The notes beneath the pieces are model-generated. The model saw only the letters and a program-made list of their open reading frames with translations, made no database searches and had not been told where the DNA came from. A stretch of DNA of 60,000 bases from Symsagittifera roscoffensis. Lineage: Eukaryota > Xenacoelomorpha > Acoela > Convolutidae. Position numbers and translations under genes: made by a program. Below, in pieces: positions 1 through 12,099 of this stretch. Positions within the stretch are counted from its first letter, which is position 1. Every line of letters starts with the position of its first letter. Where the stretch lies: contig NC_087071.1 of NCBI RefSeq assembly GCF_963678635.1, forward strand, positions 10,217,842-10,277,841, read 5' to 3'.

Positions 1-562
1 TAAATTCAGTGCCATTGTCTGTGACTAAAATTTCGGGTAATCCAAATTTAGCTATCCGGTGTTCGTAGAGTGTTGTGTATGCATAATAGGCATTACAATG
101 GGGTACGGTGTTAAGTGCTACATAGTGTGTAAATATATCAACAATTACCATTACATATGAGTTTCCTTCTGAGGATGGTGAAATTGGTCCCTTCGTATCA
201 AATGATATTCTGTGATTAAATTAAAGACTTTGTCCTTTGAAATCTTGTTTTTCTGCAATTTGTTTTTCATTTGGGTAGGGTTTATTTCATTGGCATATTA
301 TACAATCGTTGCATAATACTTTGATCCAAATTGGGGCATTGGGGAAATAAAAATTTTGAATAAAATTAGAGCATGTCTTTTCTGATCCTGAGTGTCCTTT
401 AGTGTGGAGTGTATGTGAAGTATTGAATGCTTTTAACATCATAATTGAGGGTAGACATGGTACTTTAAAATCAGGGGTTTGGTATTCAAAAACGTCTGTG
501 TTTTCATTTATAGTAGTATTTTTGAGTTTTCGGAGGTATCTAAGGAGTGTTTTGTTTCCCAA
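1..562 (-). pseudogene. Integrase N-terminal and core region, copy A (partial)
   Basis: The longest open piece (287-562) shows the retroviral-type zinc-binding module: two histidines in a segment containing HTKGHSG, followed by CNDCIICQ. The part towards position 1 continues into the DDE core; the strand encoding TDNGTEF is cut by the window start. Stops and frameshifts separate the pieces. Family knowledge: integrase inserts element cDNA into host chromosomes. Compared with copy C, the segment upstream of 562 is deleted and joins directly to the RNase H region. Confidence 0.75.
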
Positions 563-2250
563 GATTGTGGTATCGTGGTATTGTGGTATAGATTGTTCAT
601 GTGTAATTGTTCTATGTCAGTTCCTACTGCATGTTCACATACTAATCGTGGTGAAGTTTCATCTTTGGCGAGATAGAATTTTATATTCTGTGGTATTTCA
701 ACCGTTGTTTTTCTTGTTAGTAGTTCAGTTGGCGTATTTCTACTAAGCGTGCCAGGTAGTGCAAGGCTTTTTCCTGCTGTCCATACTATGTGTAGGGTTG
801 GAAAGTTCATTAGAATTAGTTAAAATCTATAAACTCTATGGTTTGGATTTGATTTTTGTGTTAAAAAGAAATAGAATAAATTTGCGGTGTTTGTTTGTCC
901 ATTCAAAATTATTTTATTGTCTGAGAATATTATAGAATGGTCTTAAGTATAATTGCATTTTATATACGTATTTACTTAAGAAATTTAACATTCCAAGAAA
1001 TTCTTGGATTTTCTTTTTAATTGTAGGTGGTTGGAGTTTTAGAATTGCATCAATTTGTGATTTCAGTAGTGTCTTTTTATATGATGTGTCCATGAAATTG
1101 TAAGCGTGTCAAGAAAAAATGTCATTTATCTGGGGCTGCCTTCATATTTTCGTTCTGTAAAATTTGATGATAGTTTTCTAGAAGTATGAACATTTCATCG
1201 TTGCTTTGTGATTGCATAAATACATCGTCTAAATTTAAGATTGCTTTTTTACTAAATATGAGGGGTCGAAAAATTTTACTCATGAAGGCTGAGAAGAGTG
1301 CTGGTCCTATGGATATGCCATAGAATACTCTGTTAAACTCGTATTGTTGATTTCCAAAAACGAATTGTGTTAATCGTCGTGATTGTTCATCTAGTGGCAA
1401 TTGGTTATATGCGCCTTTCATATCTGGGGTTGTGAAGTATTTACCGTTTATTTTTGTTAAAACTACTTGAATTGGTTCTTTTGGCCAATTACATTTTGAT
1501 TCATCAATAAGTGAATTGAGGTATCTAGCGTCTAGAACTTTTTTAGTGAATCTTCTTTGGCGAGAATCATAACGGTGTTAATAAAGGTGTTTTCTTTTGG
1601 TTGCTTATCTTTATTTACTGGGGATATGATTTCGTTTTGTTCTAGAATGTCAAGTAATCTCTTGACTTTGTCATGTAAGCGAATTGGCACTTTACTTGCT
1701 CTTTTTTTTGAAAACTGCGTCAGGTTTCAAGGCTAAATGTAGCGATGAATTTATTTTTCCAACGTCAAATTTAGATGTTGCACAAACTGTTGGATATTTT
1801 AACAGTAAATCGACTAATTTTCCAAATTCTTGTTGTGTTATTTGAGAGTGTTGAAAATTGAACATTGTCAACAATTTTTGTTGTTGTTCCGTATAGTGTG
1901 ATATTTTGAATGTTGGTTTGAAATAAGTTGTTTTCGTGGAACAGTCTGTCTTCCTTTTTTCATTGCTTATTATATTGTTTATTGATAATTCTTCATCGAG
2001 AATTGTTGATTGACATATGTCTAGTAATTGTAAATTGTTTTTACTCTGTATGCTACTTCTTTTGTGGGAGAATTTGTTGCATTGGTTTCACAATATCCTA
2101 GGAGTCCTAAAAAGAGGGCGATTTTGAATGGTGAAAAAATATATACATGTAGAGAGATGATATCGGAGTTTGAGTTTTTTCACGTATTTTATGGATGAAA
2201 TTGTTACTCTAAAACATTTGTGAATTGATCTAAATTCAAAATCAGACATA
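508..2250 (-). pseudogene. Reverse transcriptase and RNase H, copy A (broken)
   Basis: From 5' to 3' this holds the RT fingers region (LHLALKPDAVF at 1692-1874), the palm (1122-1421) with GAYNQLPLDEQSRRLTQFV and the catalytic LDDV form of the YxDD box, a truncated thumb/connection, and an RNase H-end segment containing LHIVWTAGKS..LPGTLSRNTP (508-810). The frames change several times and stops occur, so no single protein is encoded. It is the only copy here that keeps LDDV. The RNase H part lost its first half through a deletion near 880. Confidence 0.8.
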
Positions 2251-3800
2251 TAGAGATGTTGTCTATTTTGACATTTGTCGTATTGGTGAACTTTTTTTAT
2301 TGGAAATTCGTAAATGTATCCTGAGATTGGTTCAAGATGTTTTCTTTCTTTATTATAGATGGGGCAAAATTTTGGAAAAAAAGATGGTTGTTTTGTTCAT
2401 TCTTTGGAAGAATGTTAAAGCAGTGTTTTGCATTCTTGTATATTTATCTTTTTCATTACTTCTGGTTTCTAGTATTTTAATTGTTGGTATGTATTTTGTG
2501 ATGAATGGGATTCCAATAATATTATGCTTTATATCTGTAATTAGGAATGTTTGTTTAAATGGTTTATTTAGTAGTTTGTTTTGTTCCATTGTCTTGGTGG
2601 GAACGAGGAAAAGTTGGATTTTCCATAGTTTGTAAAGGTTGAGCCTTGTGCTGTTGCTTGTCTACTGGCTGTTTTTACAGGTGTTAACTTCGGGTGTAGA
2701 GTTTTGATTTCATTCCAAGTTGGAATTTTATGATATCGATTCTGCTCCAGAGTCTATCAAAAATCTATTTCAAGGTCTGGTGGTTGAATTTTTTTTTACT
2801 TTTGGGACATTCTAAAAGAAGGGGATTGTCCAAGTTTTTTCTTTTGGTGGTTCGTTTGGTATATTTTGATAAATATGATTTGTACTGGAACAAGGTATTT
2901 GTTCTCTTTCAGGTTGTTGTGATGTCGTTAACGTGTGTTATTTCGACTAAGAGATTGAGAGTAGTTTCTTTGTCTATTGTTGTAGTTTGAGTTCGTATTT
3001 TGTGAATTTTCTCGTGATATATTCGGATAGTTGTTATGATTAGATCTTTGTTGATTTGATCTATTTTTTGAAAATTCTCTTGATCGATTAATGTCTTTGA
3101 TTTCGATTATTTGAATAGCTTCTGTTTCTATTGTTAGAATAATTTCTATATCTATTGTACGATGAATTTTGTGATCTGTCATTTGAATAGTGTCTTTCTC
3201 TAAACTGTGAATGGGAACTGGTATCAAAAGAATAGTTCGTTCTATTTGAATTTGATAGTGAAAAAATTTTTGATATTGAGTATTTCGACTGTGTGATCGA
3301 CTATATCTGTTTTGTGAAGACTTTCGTGAATTTCTTCGATCTGATTATCTATCTCTGTAATTAGAAACATAAAGTGATTGATTTCTTGAATAATTTGAGC
3401 TATTTGGAAGTGATTCTCCAGAGCTATTATTACTGTGGATATTTTTATTTTTTTATTGATTTTTTTTCATTTATTGATAGAGTGATTTATTTGGTTTTTT
3501 GTACTTTTGTGGTTTATTTTGATTATCTTGCTGTTTTTTTCTGCATTCAGCAATGCTATGTCCGTATTTTGGACAATAGTTACAAAATTATTTGAATGAT
3601 GGTTTGCCTATGAAATTTGGATTTTTCTCGTAAAAGTTCAAAATTTCACTGATTTTTTTGGATAAATCTGTTTCGGAGTTGTGTGTATAATATTTATTTC
3701 TGTTGTAGTTGATTGAATATTGTTAACAAACTGTAGTTTTCAAATTTTCTGTTTACTCTAGTTTCATAGTGATTTCTGCTTGTTCTAGTTTATTAACTAG
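2251..3800 (-). pseudogene. Zinc-knuckle linker and retropepsin-like protease, copy A (broken)
   Basis: Protease is recognised by the C-terminal half (2353-2589) with KHNIIGIPFITKYIP, which resembles the conserved hydrophobic-Gly motif of retropepsins, and by a DSGA active-site codon run near 2745-2755. Upstream, 2928-3227 encodes an Arg/Ser/Asn-rich stretch (RSREFSKNRSNQQR) of the kind that follows a nucleocapsid knuckle. The knuckle itself, near 3540-3600, is interrupted. Frames alternate, so this is a fossil. Confidence 0.65.
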
Positions 3801-4560
3801 TTTTCTAAAATCTAAATCTGGCTCTTAAATTGAGGACAGGTGTGATGCTCTCTTTTTGATTGCTATTTTTCGCAATTGAGGTGTTAGAGTCGTCATTAGA
3901 ATTTCTATCATTTTTTTAGTGTTTTTATAATCATGATTGTTTAACGAGTATGCTTTTTTGACAAATGTTTTGATCCTTACTGCTAGTTGTTTCATCGTTT
4001 CATTTAGTAGTCTACGAATTTCATTGCATAAAACTCTTTGGTGTTGTTTGGTCCTTTCTGAATCAAACATTTTTGAAAATTCTTGTGTGAATCTTTTCCA
4101 GTCTGATTTTATATCTATCGGTAAAACTGAAAACCACTTTTGAGATGCGCCATCAAGTGTGGTTTGTATTAACGCTGTGCGTCTATGTATCCAATTTTGG
4201 TGAAGTGGTGTATTTATGGGTTCAGGTCCTATATTTAAAATTAAATTTGCTGTGACTGCATTTAAATAATCTTCTACTGAATATTCAGGATCTGTACCGG
4301 GGAATATCATCAAGGGTTTGTTTGATGTTTTTATTTGGTATGGATTCATAGTCATTTGAAGTGAGTCTGCGGCATTTGGCATTTGTGAAAAGATTGTGAG
4401 TTGACTTTTTGTGATTTCATGTTGTTTTAAATAAGAAGGTAGTGGGATTTCATTTTGCATTTGGTTTGGTTGATAATAATCTGTGTTAACTGGGTTTCGT
4501 ATTGGGTGATAGGGTTGTTTATTAGTTTGGTTTGGTGTTTGCAATGGTTGGTGAGTTTGT
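3801..4560 (-). pseudogene. Gag capsid region, copy A
   Basis: This is the longest open gag piece in the array (239 aa, 3825-4544). The N-terminus is Gln/Asn/Pro-rich. It continues into a Ty3-type capsid core with SVEDYLNAVTANLI, ASQKWFSVLPIDI, WKRFTQEFSKMF and QHQRVLCNEIRRL. The spacing of W, F and L residues matches retrotransposon gag domains. It stops at 3825 inside a sequence that continues as the end of capsid in copy C, so the stop is probably a mutation. Gag would assemble the cytoplasmic particle. Confidence 0.8.
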
Positions 4561-6010
4561 GCAGTAGCTACGTTTTTGGATAAAAATTTGTATTTTGGGA
4601 TGCTAGATTTGCGTCGAGGTTTTTGTACACAAAATTCCTATGTATATGGTGCAAAAATATCTAGTTGATAGTGGTCATCATCATCTGATGATAAATAGTT
4701 AGGTGTATAGAAAGGTGGTTAATATTTATTTTGGTTTTGTTTTTTGTTTTTATTCTGTTGAAAAAATGGATAATTTTCACTTTGGTCTTGCGAAGTTCGT
4801 GGATAGTCATGAAAATTTACTGAAGTTGTTGTTGCTTGTTGAAAATTTTGTCTTTGTGAAAATAAAATATTTTGAGTATTTGAGCGAAAAAGTTCAGATG
4901 ATTGTGGTCTATTTACATAGTCATAATTGTGTTCTGCAAAATTGTTTTTTGTGAATGTTTTTTGTTTTTGTATCGGTTTCGTCATTGGTCGAAACGTTTG
5001 ATAATCCATGTGCGAATACTTTGGGGCAACGGTGGGCTTAACCGTTGATTGTAATTTTACATGTGGGAAGGTTGAAATTTTAGGTTTTGGAGTTGTAAGC
5101 TTGAAATGTATTGGTGAAATATTTTGTTGTGTTGTTGTTTTTACTGTTGTAAAAATTTCTTCATTTGCGGAGTGTGATGGTGTTTGGGTATCTTGTTTTG
5201 TGAGATTCCTAGTTCCATTTAGGTTTTCTTGTTGTATGAGAGTTTAAAATAAACTAGTATTTCCTGTTCTTTTGGGTAGAAATGAATTATAATTTAAAGT
5301 TGTTGCGTCAGTTGTGAGTGGAAATACCCTAATAAGATTTTTGTCAATAGAAATTGTGCCAATTGATTGACTTGAAATATCTGTTGGTATGTTATGGAAT
5401 AGTGGATAAGACCATTCAGGGTCCCAAACATAGTCTGATTGATCTGCTCTTATAGTGTCATCAGTTGAAATTTGGAGTCTGAAAGTTTTTCTTGGCTGTG
5501 AAGTTAAATCAAAATTATGTGTGAAATAGTCAATGATGAACCATGCCAGGAATTTTTGTAAATCATGTTTATCGTTTGGTGAAACTTCGTTTATTTTCAC
5601 GGATTGTGTCGTAATATTCAGAAAATATTGCGATTTCATGTCTTACAATTGCGTGTTTTGATGTTTGAACTGTTGAAGTTCCTTGGGATTCTGGTTTTTC
5701 TAGGATAGATAGATAGCTATAAAATATTTAAAATACTTCAATAGTAAATATTAAATTTAATCTTCGTATTTTTTGGTGTTGTAAATATTTTTATGTATTC
5801 TGTGAATACTCCTGAAAATTATATATCTACATCGTCTGTTTGGATGAGATATTTCCATGAAACTTGCTTTTCGGTGGTATGGGTTCCATACTGTTGTGTC
5901 AGGTTAAATATTCCTTTGAGGTAGTGATCGATAATCTGTCTTTTAATTTTTACTTCTGGAAATTCTGCTTTGTATGGACTAATTCCTCTTTCAAACAAAA
6001 TTGCCATTAA
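4561..6010 (-). pseudogene. Long N-terminal gag extension, copy A (broken)
   Basis: Upstream of the capsid core is about 1.4 kb with three open pieces, each matched in at least one other copy: 4719-5009 (Asn/Gln-rich, with DYQTFRPMTKPIQKQ), 5244-5639 (ordered, with FLAWFIIDYFTHNFDLTSQPR and DYVWDPEWSYPLF) and 5819-6007 (GISPYKAEFPEVKIKRQIID). Conservation of the amino-acid patterns across copies suggests one long reading frame originally. I do not recognise the domain. It could be a matrix-like part of gag or a separate upstream ORF. Confidence 0.55.
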
Positions 6011-6059
6011 ATTTTGACAAAATTGTGTTTGTCCTCTGTCATCAGTGAGGGAAGTAATT

Positions 6060-6825
6060 ATAAATAAAGGGATGGAGTTTTCATCTTCGTTTTCTTTATT
6101 TCGAATTATTTTTGTGCTTTTCTACTGTCAAATTTTAATTTTCAATGTGTTTAATTGGTTGATTCCAACTGTATAGACGTACTGGTTTGTTTTTATATGT
6201 GTTCTTTTTTCTGCGTTTTCCTTGTATCGATGAATGAGGTGTGGTTTCTGAGTCAGAAAAAAAACAGTGTATTATTAGTTTGATATTTTTTTTAATTACA
6301 GATTTTTTTTATGTGTAGAGTTCTTCTAAATGACTTTTTTCCGATTCCGAGAATGCGTTTCTTTGTTTTGAAAATCTTCTTCGTGTAACCTGTTTTTGTT
6401 AACTTGAATTTTTTCTTTTGAGTGTTTGTCTTTTTGTTCTAACATATCCTATTGACTGTGTATGTGGAATGATTACGAGGTCAGTTTTTTGGTGGTGGTT
6501 TCACAATTGTGTAGTATAATTGTTTGTTTTTTTCCTAAATTGTCTAGTGACATAAGTTATAGGATGATGGATGCAAGGTTTGAATTAGTGATTTTTAATG
6601 CTTAAACTGTTAGTTCTTTCAATTTTTTGGCTAGCCTAATTTGGGTCATATACTTCAGGTTATGAGAGAAAAGAATATATATCGATTCCCGAGAATGATT
6701 GTTACTTTCTCGTGACTAGTTTATGTTAAGGTATTAACTTACCTAGTCTTACTTAGGGGTAGTGATTTTGTTCAAGGTTTGCAGAATAGTAAATCGATCC
6801 ACAAGGTGCAGTTATAATTAATGAC
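6060..6825 (-). other. 5' untranslated leader of copy A
   Basis: Non-coding sequence shared with 15210-15975 and 24360-25100. It includes a conserved block around 6660-6810 (cgattcccgagaatgattgt, ctcgtgactagttta, taaatcgatccacaagg). Its place upstream of gag marks it as element leader. A primer-binding site is expected near its outer end but could not be assigned to a tRNA. Confidence 0.55.
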
Positions 6826-8100
6826 TGGTGAGTTTTTCCTGTAATGAAGGGTTCATACCTTCGACTAATCCAATTGTCCAAGGTGCATGAGATGTACGTG
6901 CTTTGTGTTCAATGTTATATAAGTGGCATAATGGGATGATTTCATTAATAATAAATTCAGTGCCATTGTCTGTGACTTAAATTTCGGTAATCCAAATTTA
7001 GCTATCCGGTGTTCGTAGAGTTTTGTGTATGCATAATAGGCATTACAATGGGGTACGGGGTTAAGTGCTACATAATGTTTAAATGCATCAACAATTACCA
7101 TTTCTTATGAGTTTCCTTACGAGGATGGTGAAATTGGTCCCTTCGTATCAAATGATATTCTGTGATAAAAATAAAGACTTTGTCCTTTAAAATCTTGTTT
7201 TTATGCAATTTGTTTTTGATTTATGTAGGGTTTATTTATTTGGCACATTATACAATCGTTGCATAATACTTTGATCCAAATTGGTGCATTGGGGAAATAA
7301 AATCTTTGAATAAAATAAGAGTATGTCTTTTCTGATCCTGGGTGTCCTTTAGTGTGGGGTGTATGTGAAGTATTGAATGCTATTAACATCATACTTGAGT
7401 GTAGACATGGTACTTTAAAATCAGGTGTTTGGTATTCTAAAATGTCTATGTTTTCATTTATAGTAGTATTTTTGAATTTTCGGAAGTATCTAAGGAGTGT
7501 TTTGTTTCCCATGTTTTTGGTATCAGCTTTGTTTTGCTTGGTTTTGTATTTAAGCCATGATTTTAGCTGTCTAATGACGGGGTCAAGGTTTTGGTATTTT
7601 TCTAAAAATTCCATTGTTATTTTTTCTGTTGTTGGTAGAAAAGGTTTTCTATTTTTTTTTGATAGGAGTATTGTGTCAAGAGGGTCACGTAGATTAAAAA
7701 CTGGATTTATCGTGTGTTTTGAATCATTTGGTAACGGTCCTGATAATTTTATGATATCAATTAGGTTTCGTTTTCTATTAAAGGGAATGGGTCCTTCTTA
7801 TGTGGCTGTTGTTTAACTCGTCTTTTTAGTAATATTTTTGATCCAAGGTGAATATATAATTGGCTTGAATGTAGATAAAACTAATAAATCAAATTCATAA
7901 TGGTTGTTAGAGTGAGAAATGTTGTAGATTGTTCAATTGTGATTGTTCTATGTCAGTTTTTACTGCATATTTACATTCTAATTGTGGTGAAATTTCATCT
8001 TTGGCGAGATAGCATTTTATATTTTGTACCGGTTTTGTCATTGGTCTAAACGTTTGATATTCCATGTGTGAATGCTTTGGGGCAACGGTGGGTTTCAGTT
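6826..8100 (-). mobile_element. Rearranged element fragment between copies A and B
   Basis: Three pieces of the same family are joined out of order: integrase core (6865-7101, with VIVDAFKHYVALNPVPHCNAYYAY), integrase zinc-binding region (7201-7614, with HTKGHPGSEKTYS and CNDCIMCQ), and a scrap of the RNase H region (about 7930-8026). The last is fused at about 8027 to sequence that in copies A and C belongs to the gag extension (compare 4970-5045). The fusion of pol to gag sequence shows recombination or deletion within the array, not a normal insertion. Confidence 0.7.
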
Positions 8101-8289
8101 GGTGTCCAAAAATATTCGTACTTTAGGCTAAATAATCATGTGCTTTTTGTTCTTCAGGCTAATTTAATATTTTTGCTTGGAGGGTTTTTGAGTGCTATGT
8201 TGGGTAAATCTTGTTGATCTTTGTACTGCTTGACAGGGGAGTGTTGTAATAATGAGGTTATTTTTATTTTTGTTGTCATTTTGTAGCAG

Positions 8290-8530
8290 TTTGCTTATTT
8301 TTGACCTGCAGGTCTTGAAATAGTAGTTATAACTATGGTTGGAGGTGAATATGCGTCATCTATTAAAGTCGTGTCACTATAAATAAAGTAGTGATTTGGA
8401 ATGTTTTCTATTGGCTGATTTTGAACTAGAACTAATCTAGTGTTTTTCAGCATGTTATTCTGAAAATTTGTATTTTCAAAATAATTAAAAGGAAGATAAT
8501 AAAAAATGAAAATGAAAGTTATTTTTGAAA
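8290..8530 (-). pseudogene. Short post-pol ORF with hydrophobic start, copy B (broken)
   Basis: Sequence parallel to the open frame at 16167-16406 of copy C, here interrupted. It follows the integrase tail in the position where an envelope gene sits in some Ty3-like elements (errantiviruses). There is too little left to claim envelope homology. Confidence 0.3.
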
Positions 8531-8539
8531 TTCAACTTT

Positions 8540-10260
8540 CTTTAGTATTTTAGATTATGGAACGAAGGTTTTATAGTTTTTTCTCGGCTGACTTCTAAGT
8601 CGTGATGATTCGCTATGTTTAGATTTCTCGTTGTGATCTAGGATTTGTGGTAGGATTGTTTCTGTCATTTTTCTATTTTTCCTTTCTTTTTGAGATGTTT
8701 GTGTCTTTTGTCTAGGGGATGTTCGATGAACTAAATCTGTTTGTTGATCTATTTTTGAATTCATTTGTTCATTAGCGTGTTTGTTCAATTCAGTTTCTGA
8801 ATTGTTTTGAACAATTTTTAAATTTGTGAAAGAAAATACATGTGTTAATTCATGGAGTGCATCTTCTTTTGGGTAACAAGGTAATAGGTTATTTCGATGT
8901 TGTATAATTTCTTTTTTATTTGTGTCAGTTAATTTGTTTGTGACATCAGTAGGTTTATCAGCCATTTGATATGGTCCTTTTTGACGTGGTTGTAACTTTT
9001 TGGAAATTCCTTTTTATGTTGTAAATTGGGGAATTAAAACAAGTGTTCTTTTTTTTTAAACCTGTTGCTATTTTACAAGCGTGAATTGATTTGGTTATTT
9101 ATGTTTTGTCTTCGTAACAATTTTTTTGTTATTTTTTGATAAATTTATTTATTTTTTTTATCTCTATTTAAACTCCATTTGGCGTGTGTACCGGAAGCTA
9201 ATTTTAATATTTGTGGATGATGAAAGTGGTCTTCATCTTTAGTCTGTAATGGTAGATTATAACAAATTGAATCTTCGTTAGGTTGACAATGTGCGTTTTT
9301 TGGGCGTTTGCTGTGAAAATTATTCGTTTACGTGGTTTTTGGTTGATTACCATTTCATATGGTGACACCATTTCTTAGTGTTTTTGTAATTTGTGAATTA
9401 TATGATAAGGAAAATAGCCTTATGTTCGTTGATCATTCGGTGTGCCGTGTATCAATTCCATTAATGATACATCTGAGGTATTCCTGTAAAGAACGGTTCA
9501 TACCTTCGACTAATCCATTTGTCCAAGATGTATGATATGTACGTGGTTTGTGTTTAATGTTATATGATGTGATGATTTCATTAATAATAAATTCAGTGCC
9601 ATTGTCTGTGACTAAAATTTCGGGTAATCCAAATTTAGCTATCCAGTGTTCGTAGAGTGTTGTGTATGCATAATAAGCATTACAATGGGGTACGGGGTTA
9701 AGTGCTACTTAATGTGTAAATGCATCAACAATTACCATTACATATGAGTTTCCTTCTGAGGATGGTGAAATTGGTCCCTTCGTATCAAATGATATTCTGT
9801 GATTAAAATAAAGACTTTGTCCTTTAAAATCTTGTTTTTCTGCAATTTGTTTTTGATTAGGGTAGGGTTTATTTAATTGGCAAATTATACAATCGTTGCA
9901 TAATACTTTGATCCAAATTGGTGCATCGGGGAAATAAAAATGTTGAATAAAATTAGAGTATGTCTTTTCCGATCCTGAGTGTCCTTTAGTGTGGAGTGTC
10001 TGTGAAGTATTGAATGCTATTAACATCATACTTGAGGGTAGACATGGTACTTTAAAATCATGTGTTTGGTATTCTAAAATGTCTGTGTTTTCATTTATAG
10101 TAGTATTTCTGAATTTTCGGAAGTATCTAAGGAGTGTTTTGTTTCCCAAGATTGTGGTATCAGCTTTGGTTGGCTTGGTTTTGTATTTGTGCCATGATTT
10201 CAGCTGTCTAATGACGGGGTCAATTTTTTGGTATTTTTCTAAAAATTCCATTGTTATTTT
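8540..10260 (-). pseudogene. Integrase, copy B (broken), with C-terminal tail
   Basis: The N-terminal zinc module and start of the core are open at 9709-10251 (180 aa): HTKGHSGSEKTYS, CNDCIICQ and SFDTKGPISPSSEG, where the first catalytic Asp is in SFDTKG. The second (TDNGTEF) and third (GLVEGMNRSLQE-like) active-site segments lie downstream at about 9600 and 9500 in other frames. The tail at 8555-8965 is Lys/Asn/Gln-rich and follows a degraded GPY/F module that is better preserved in copy C. Frameshifts make the gene inactive. Confidence 0.8.
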
Positions 10261-10439
10261 TTCTGTTGTTGTTAGGAAATTTTTTCTATTTCTATTCTTG
10301 ATAGGGGTATCGTTTCAAGTGGTCATGTAGATTAAAAACTGGATTAATCGTGTGTTTTGAATCATTTGGTAACGGTCCTGATAGTTTTATGATATCAGTT
10401 AGGTTTTCAATTTCTATTAAAGGGAATAAGTCCTTCTTA

Positions 10440-12040
10440 TGTGGTTGTTGTTTAACTGTTGTTGTTTAACTCGTTTTTTTAGTATTAATTTTGATCCAAT
10501 GTGAATGTGGAATTGGCTTGAATGTAGATAAAACTAAGAAATCAACTTCATAATGGTTGTTTTGACAATCTAAATAGAGTGGGAAATGATGTAGATTGTT
10601 CATTTGTGATTGTTCTATGTCAGTTTTTACTGCATTTTTACATTCTAATCGTGGTGAACTTCCATCTTTGGCGAGATAGAATTTTATATTTTGTGGTATT
10701 TCAACTGTTCTTTTTCTTGTTAGTAGTTCAGATGGTGTATTTCTACTAAGAGTGTCAGGTAGTGCATTGTTTTTTCCTGCTGTCCATACTATGTGTAGGT
10801 TTGGAGATTTCATTAGGATTAGTTGAAATCTATAAACTCTATGGTTTGGATTTGATTTTTGTGTAAAAAGAAATAGAATAAAATTGTGGTCTGTAAACAC
10901 AACTGTTGGATGTTTTGATCATAGTATCAAAATTCATTTTCTGTTAGAGTGTGTACGATAGCTGTGCATTCTCTCATTAGAGTAGAGAGTCGTAATTCAG
11001 CTTAGCAAGAATTTGCTGATATAAGAATCATTTTATTTGTTCCATTGTGGGATTGTAAAAATACTGAACCGATGACAAAACTTGAAGCATCGCACATTGC
11101 TTTAAATGGTTGAGTAGGGTCTGGAATTTTGTATGAAATTTGTTCAGTGAGAAGTCTTTTTTTTCTTCAAATTGTTTTTGATTTCCAATAACGAATTGTG
11201 TTAACCGTCGTGATTGTTCATCTAGTGGCATTTGATTATATGCGCCATTCATATCTGCGGTTTTGGAAATTACATTGGGATTCATCAATAAGTGAATTGA
11301 GGTATCTAGCGTCTAGAACTATTTTTAGTGATTCTCCTTTGGCGAGAATGAAAACGGGGTTGATAAATGTGTTTCTTTTTGGTTGTTTATCTTTATTAAC
11401 TGGGGATTTGATTTCGTTTTGTTCTAGAATGTCAAGTAATCTATTGACTTTGTCATGTAAGTGAATTGGTACTTTAATTGCTCTTTGTTTTTGAAAACTG
11501 CGTCAGTTTTCAAGGCTAAATGTAGTGGTGATTTTCTTTTTCCAACGTCAAATTTAGATGTTGCATAAACTGTTGGATATTTTAACGGTTAGTTGGCTAA
11601 ATTTTCAAATTCTTGTTGTGTTGAAAATTGAACATAATCAAGAATTTTTGTTGTTCTTCCGTATACTGTGATATTTTGAATGTTGGTTTAAAATAAGTTG
11701 TTTTCGTGAAACAGTCTGTGTTCCTTTTTTTGTCGCTTATTTTATTGTTTATTGATAATTCTTTATCGAGAATTGTTGATTGACATATGTCTAGTAGTTG
11801 TAACATATTGTTTACTCTGTATGCTACTTCTTTTGTGGGGGAAATTGTTGCATTGGTTTCACAATATCCTAGGAGTCCTAAATGTAGGGTGATTTTGAAT
11901 GGTGAAATATTATATACATGTAGAGAGATGATATCGGAGTTTGATTTTTTCATGTATTTTATGGATGATATTATTACTCTAAAAAATTTGTGAATTGGTC
12001 CAAATTCAAAGTCAGACATATAGAGATAATGTCTATTTTG
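10440..12040 (-). pseudogene. Reverse transcriptase and RNase H, copy B (deleted core)
   Basis: The RNase H end is open at 10466-10900 with VFTDHNFILFLF-type and LHIVWTAGKNNALPDTLSRNTP segments. The RT palm retains only DMNGAYNQMPLDEQSRRLTQFV before fusing at about 11180 to the connection domain, so the LDDV catalytic box is absent. The upstream fingers and pre-RT linker (11597-12019) are frameshifted. This copy cannot encode active RT. Confidence 0.75.
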
Positions 12041-12099
12041 ACATTTGTCGTATTGGTGAACTTATTTTATTGGAAATTCGTGAATGGTTTAAGATGTTT

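Larger units (their letters stand above)
1..6825 (-). mobile_element. Ty3-like LTR retrotransposon, copy A (3' part cut by window edge)
   Basis: The copy reads from about 6825 down to 1: leader, long gag region, zinc-knuckle linker, protease, reverse transcriptase, RNase H and the first part of integrase. It aligns by eye with copies B and C in the same orientation. It lacks about 400 bases between integrase and RNase H (junction near 575-590) and about 300 bases of the RT/RNase H connection (junction near 870-890) that copy C keeps. It is the only copy retaining the RT catalytic centre. At 6825 it abuts a misplaced integrase fragment instead of an LTR. No terminal repeats could be recognised. 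All reading frames are broken, so it cannot be autonomous. Confidence 0.85.

Noticed and set aside
402-746. Plus-strand open frames across 1-25 kb (for example 402-746, 7352-7816, 9989-10330)
   Set aside because: They are antisense shadows of the integrase and RNase H regions, caused by the strong base skew; the minus strand carries the known domains.
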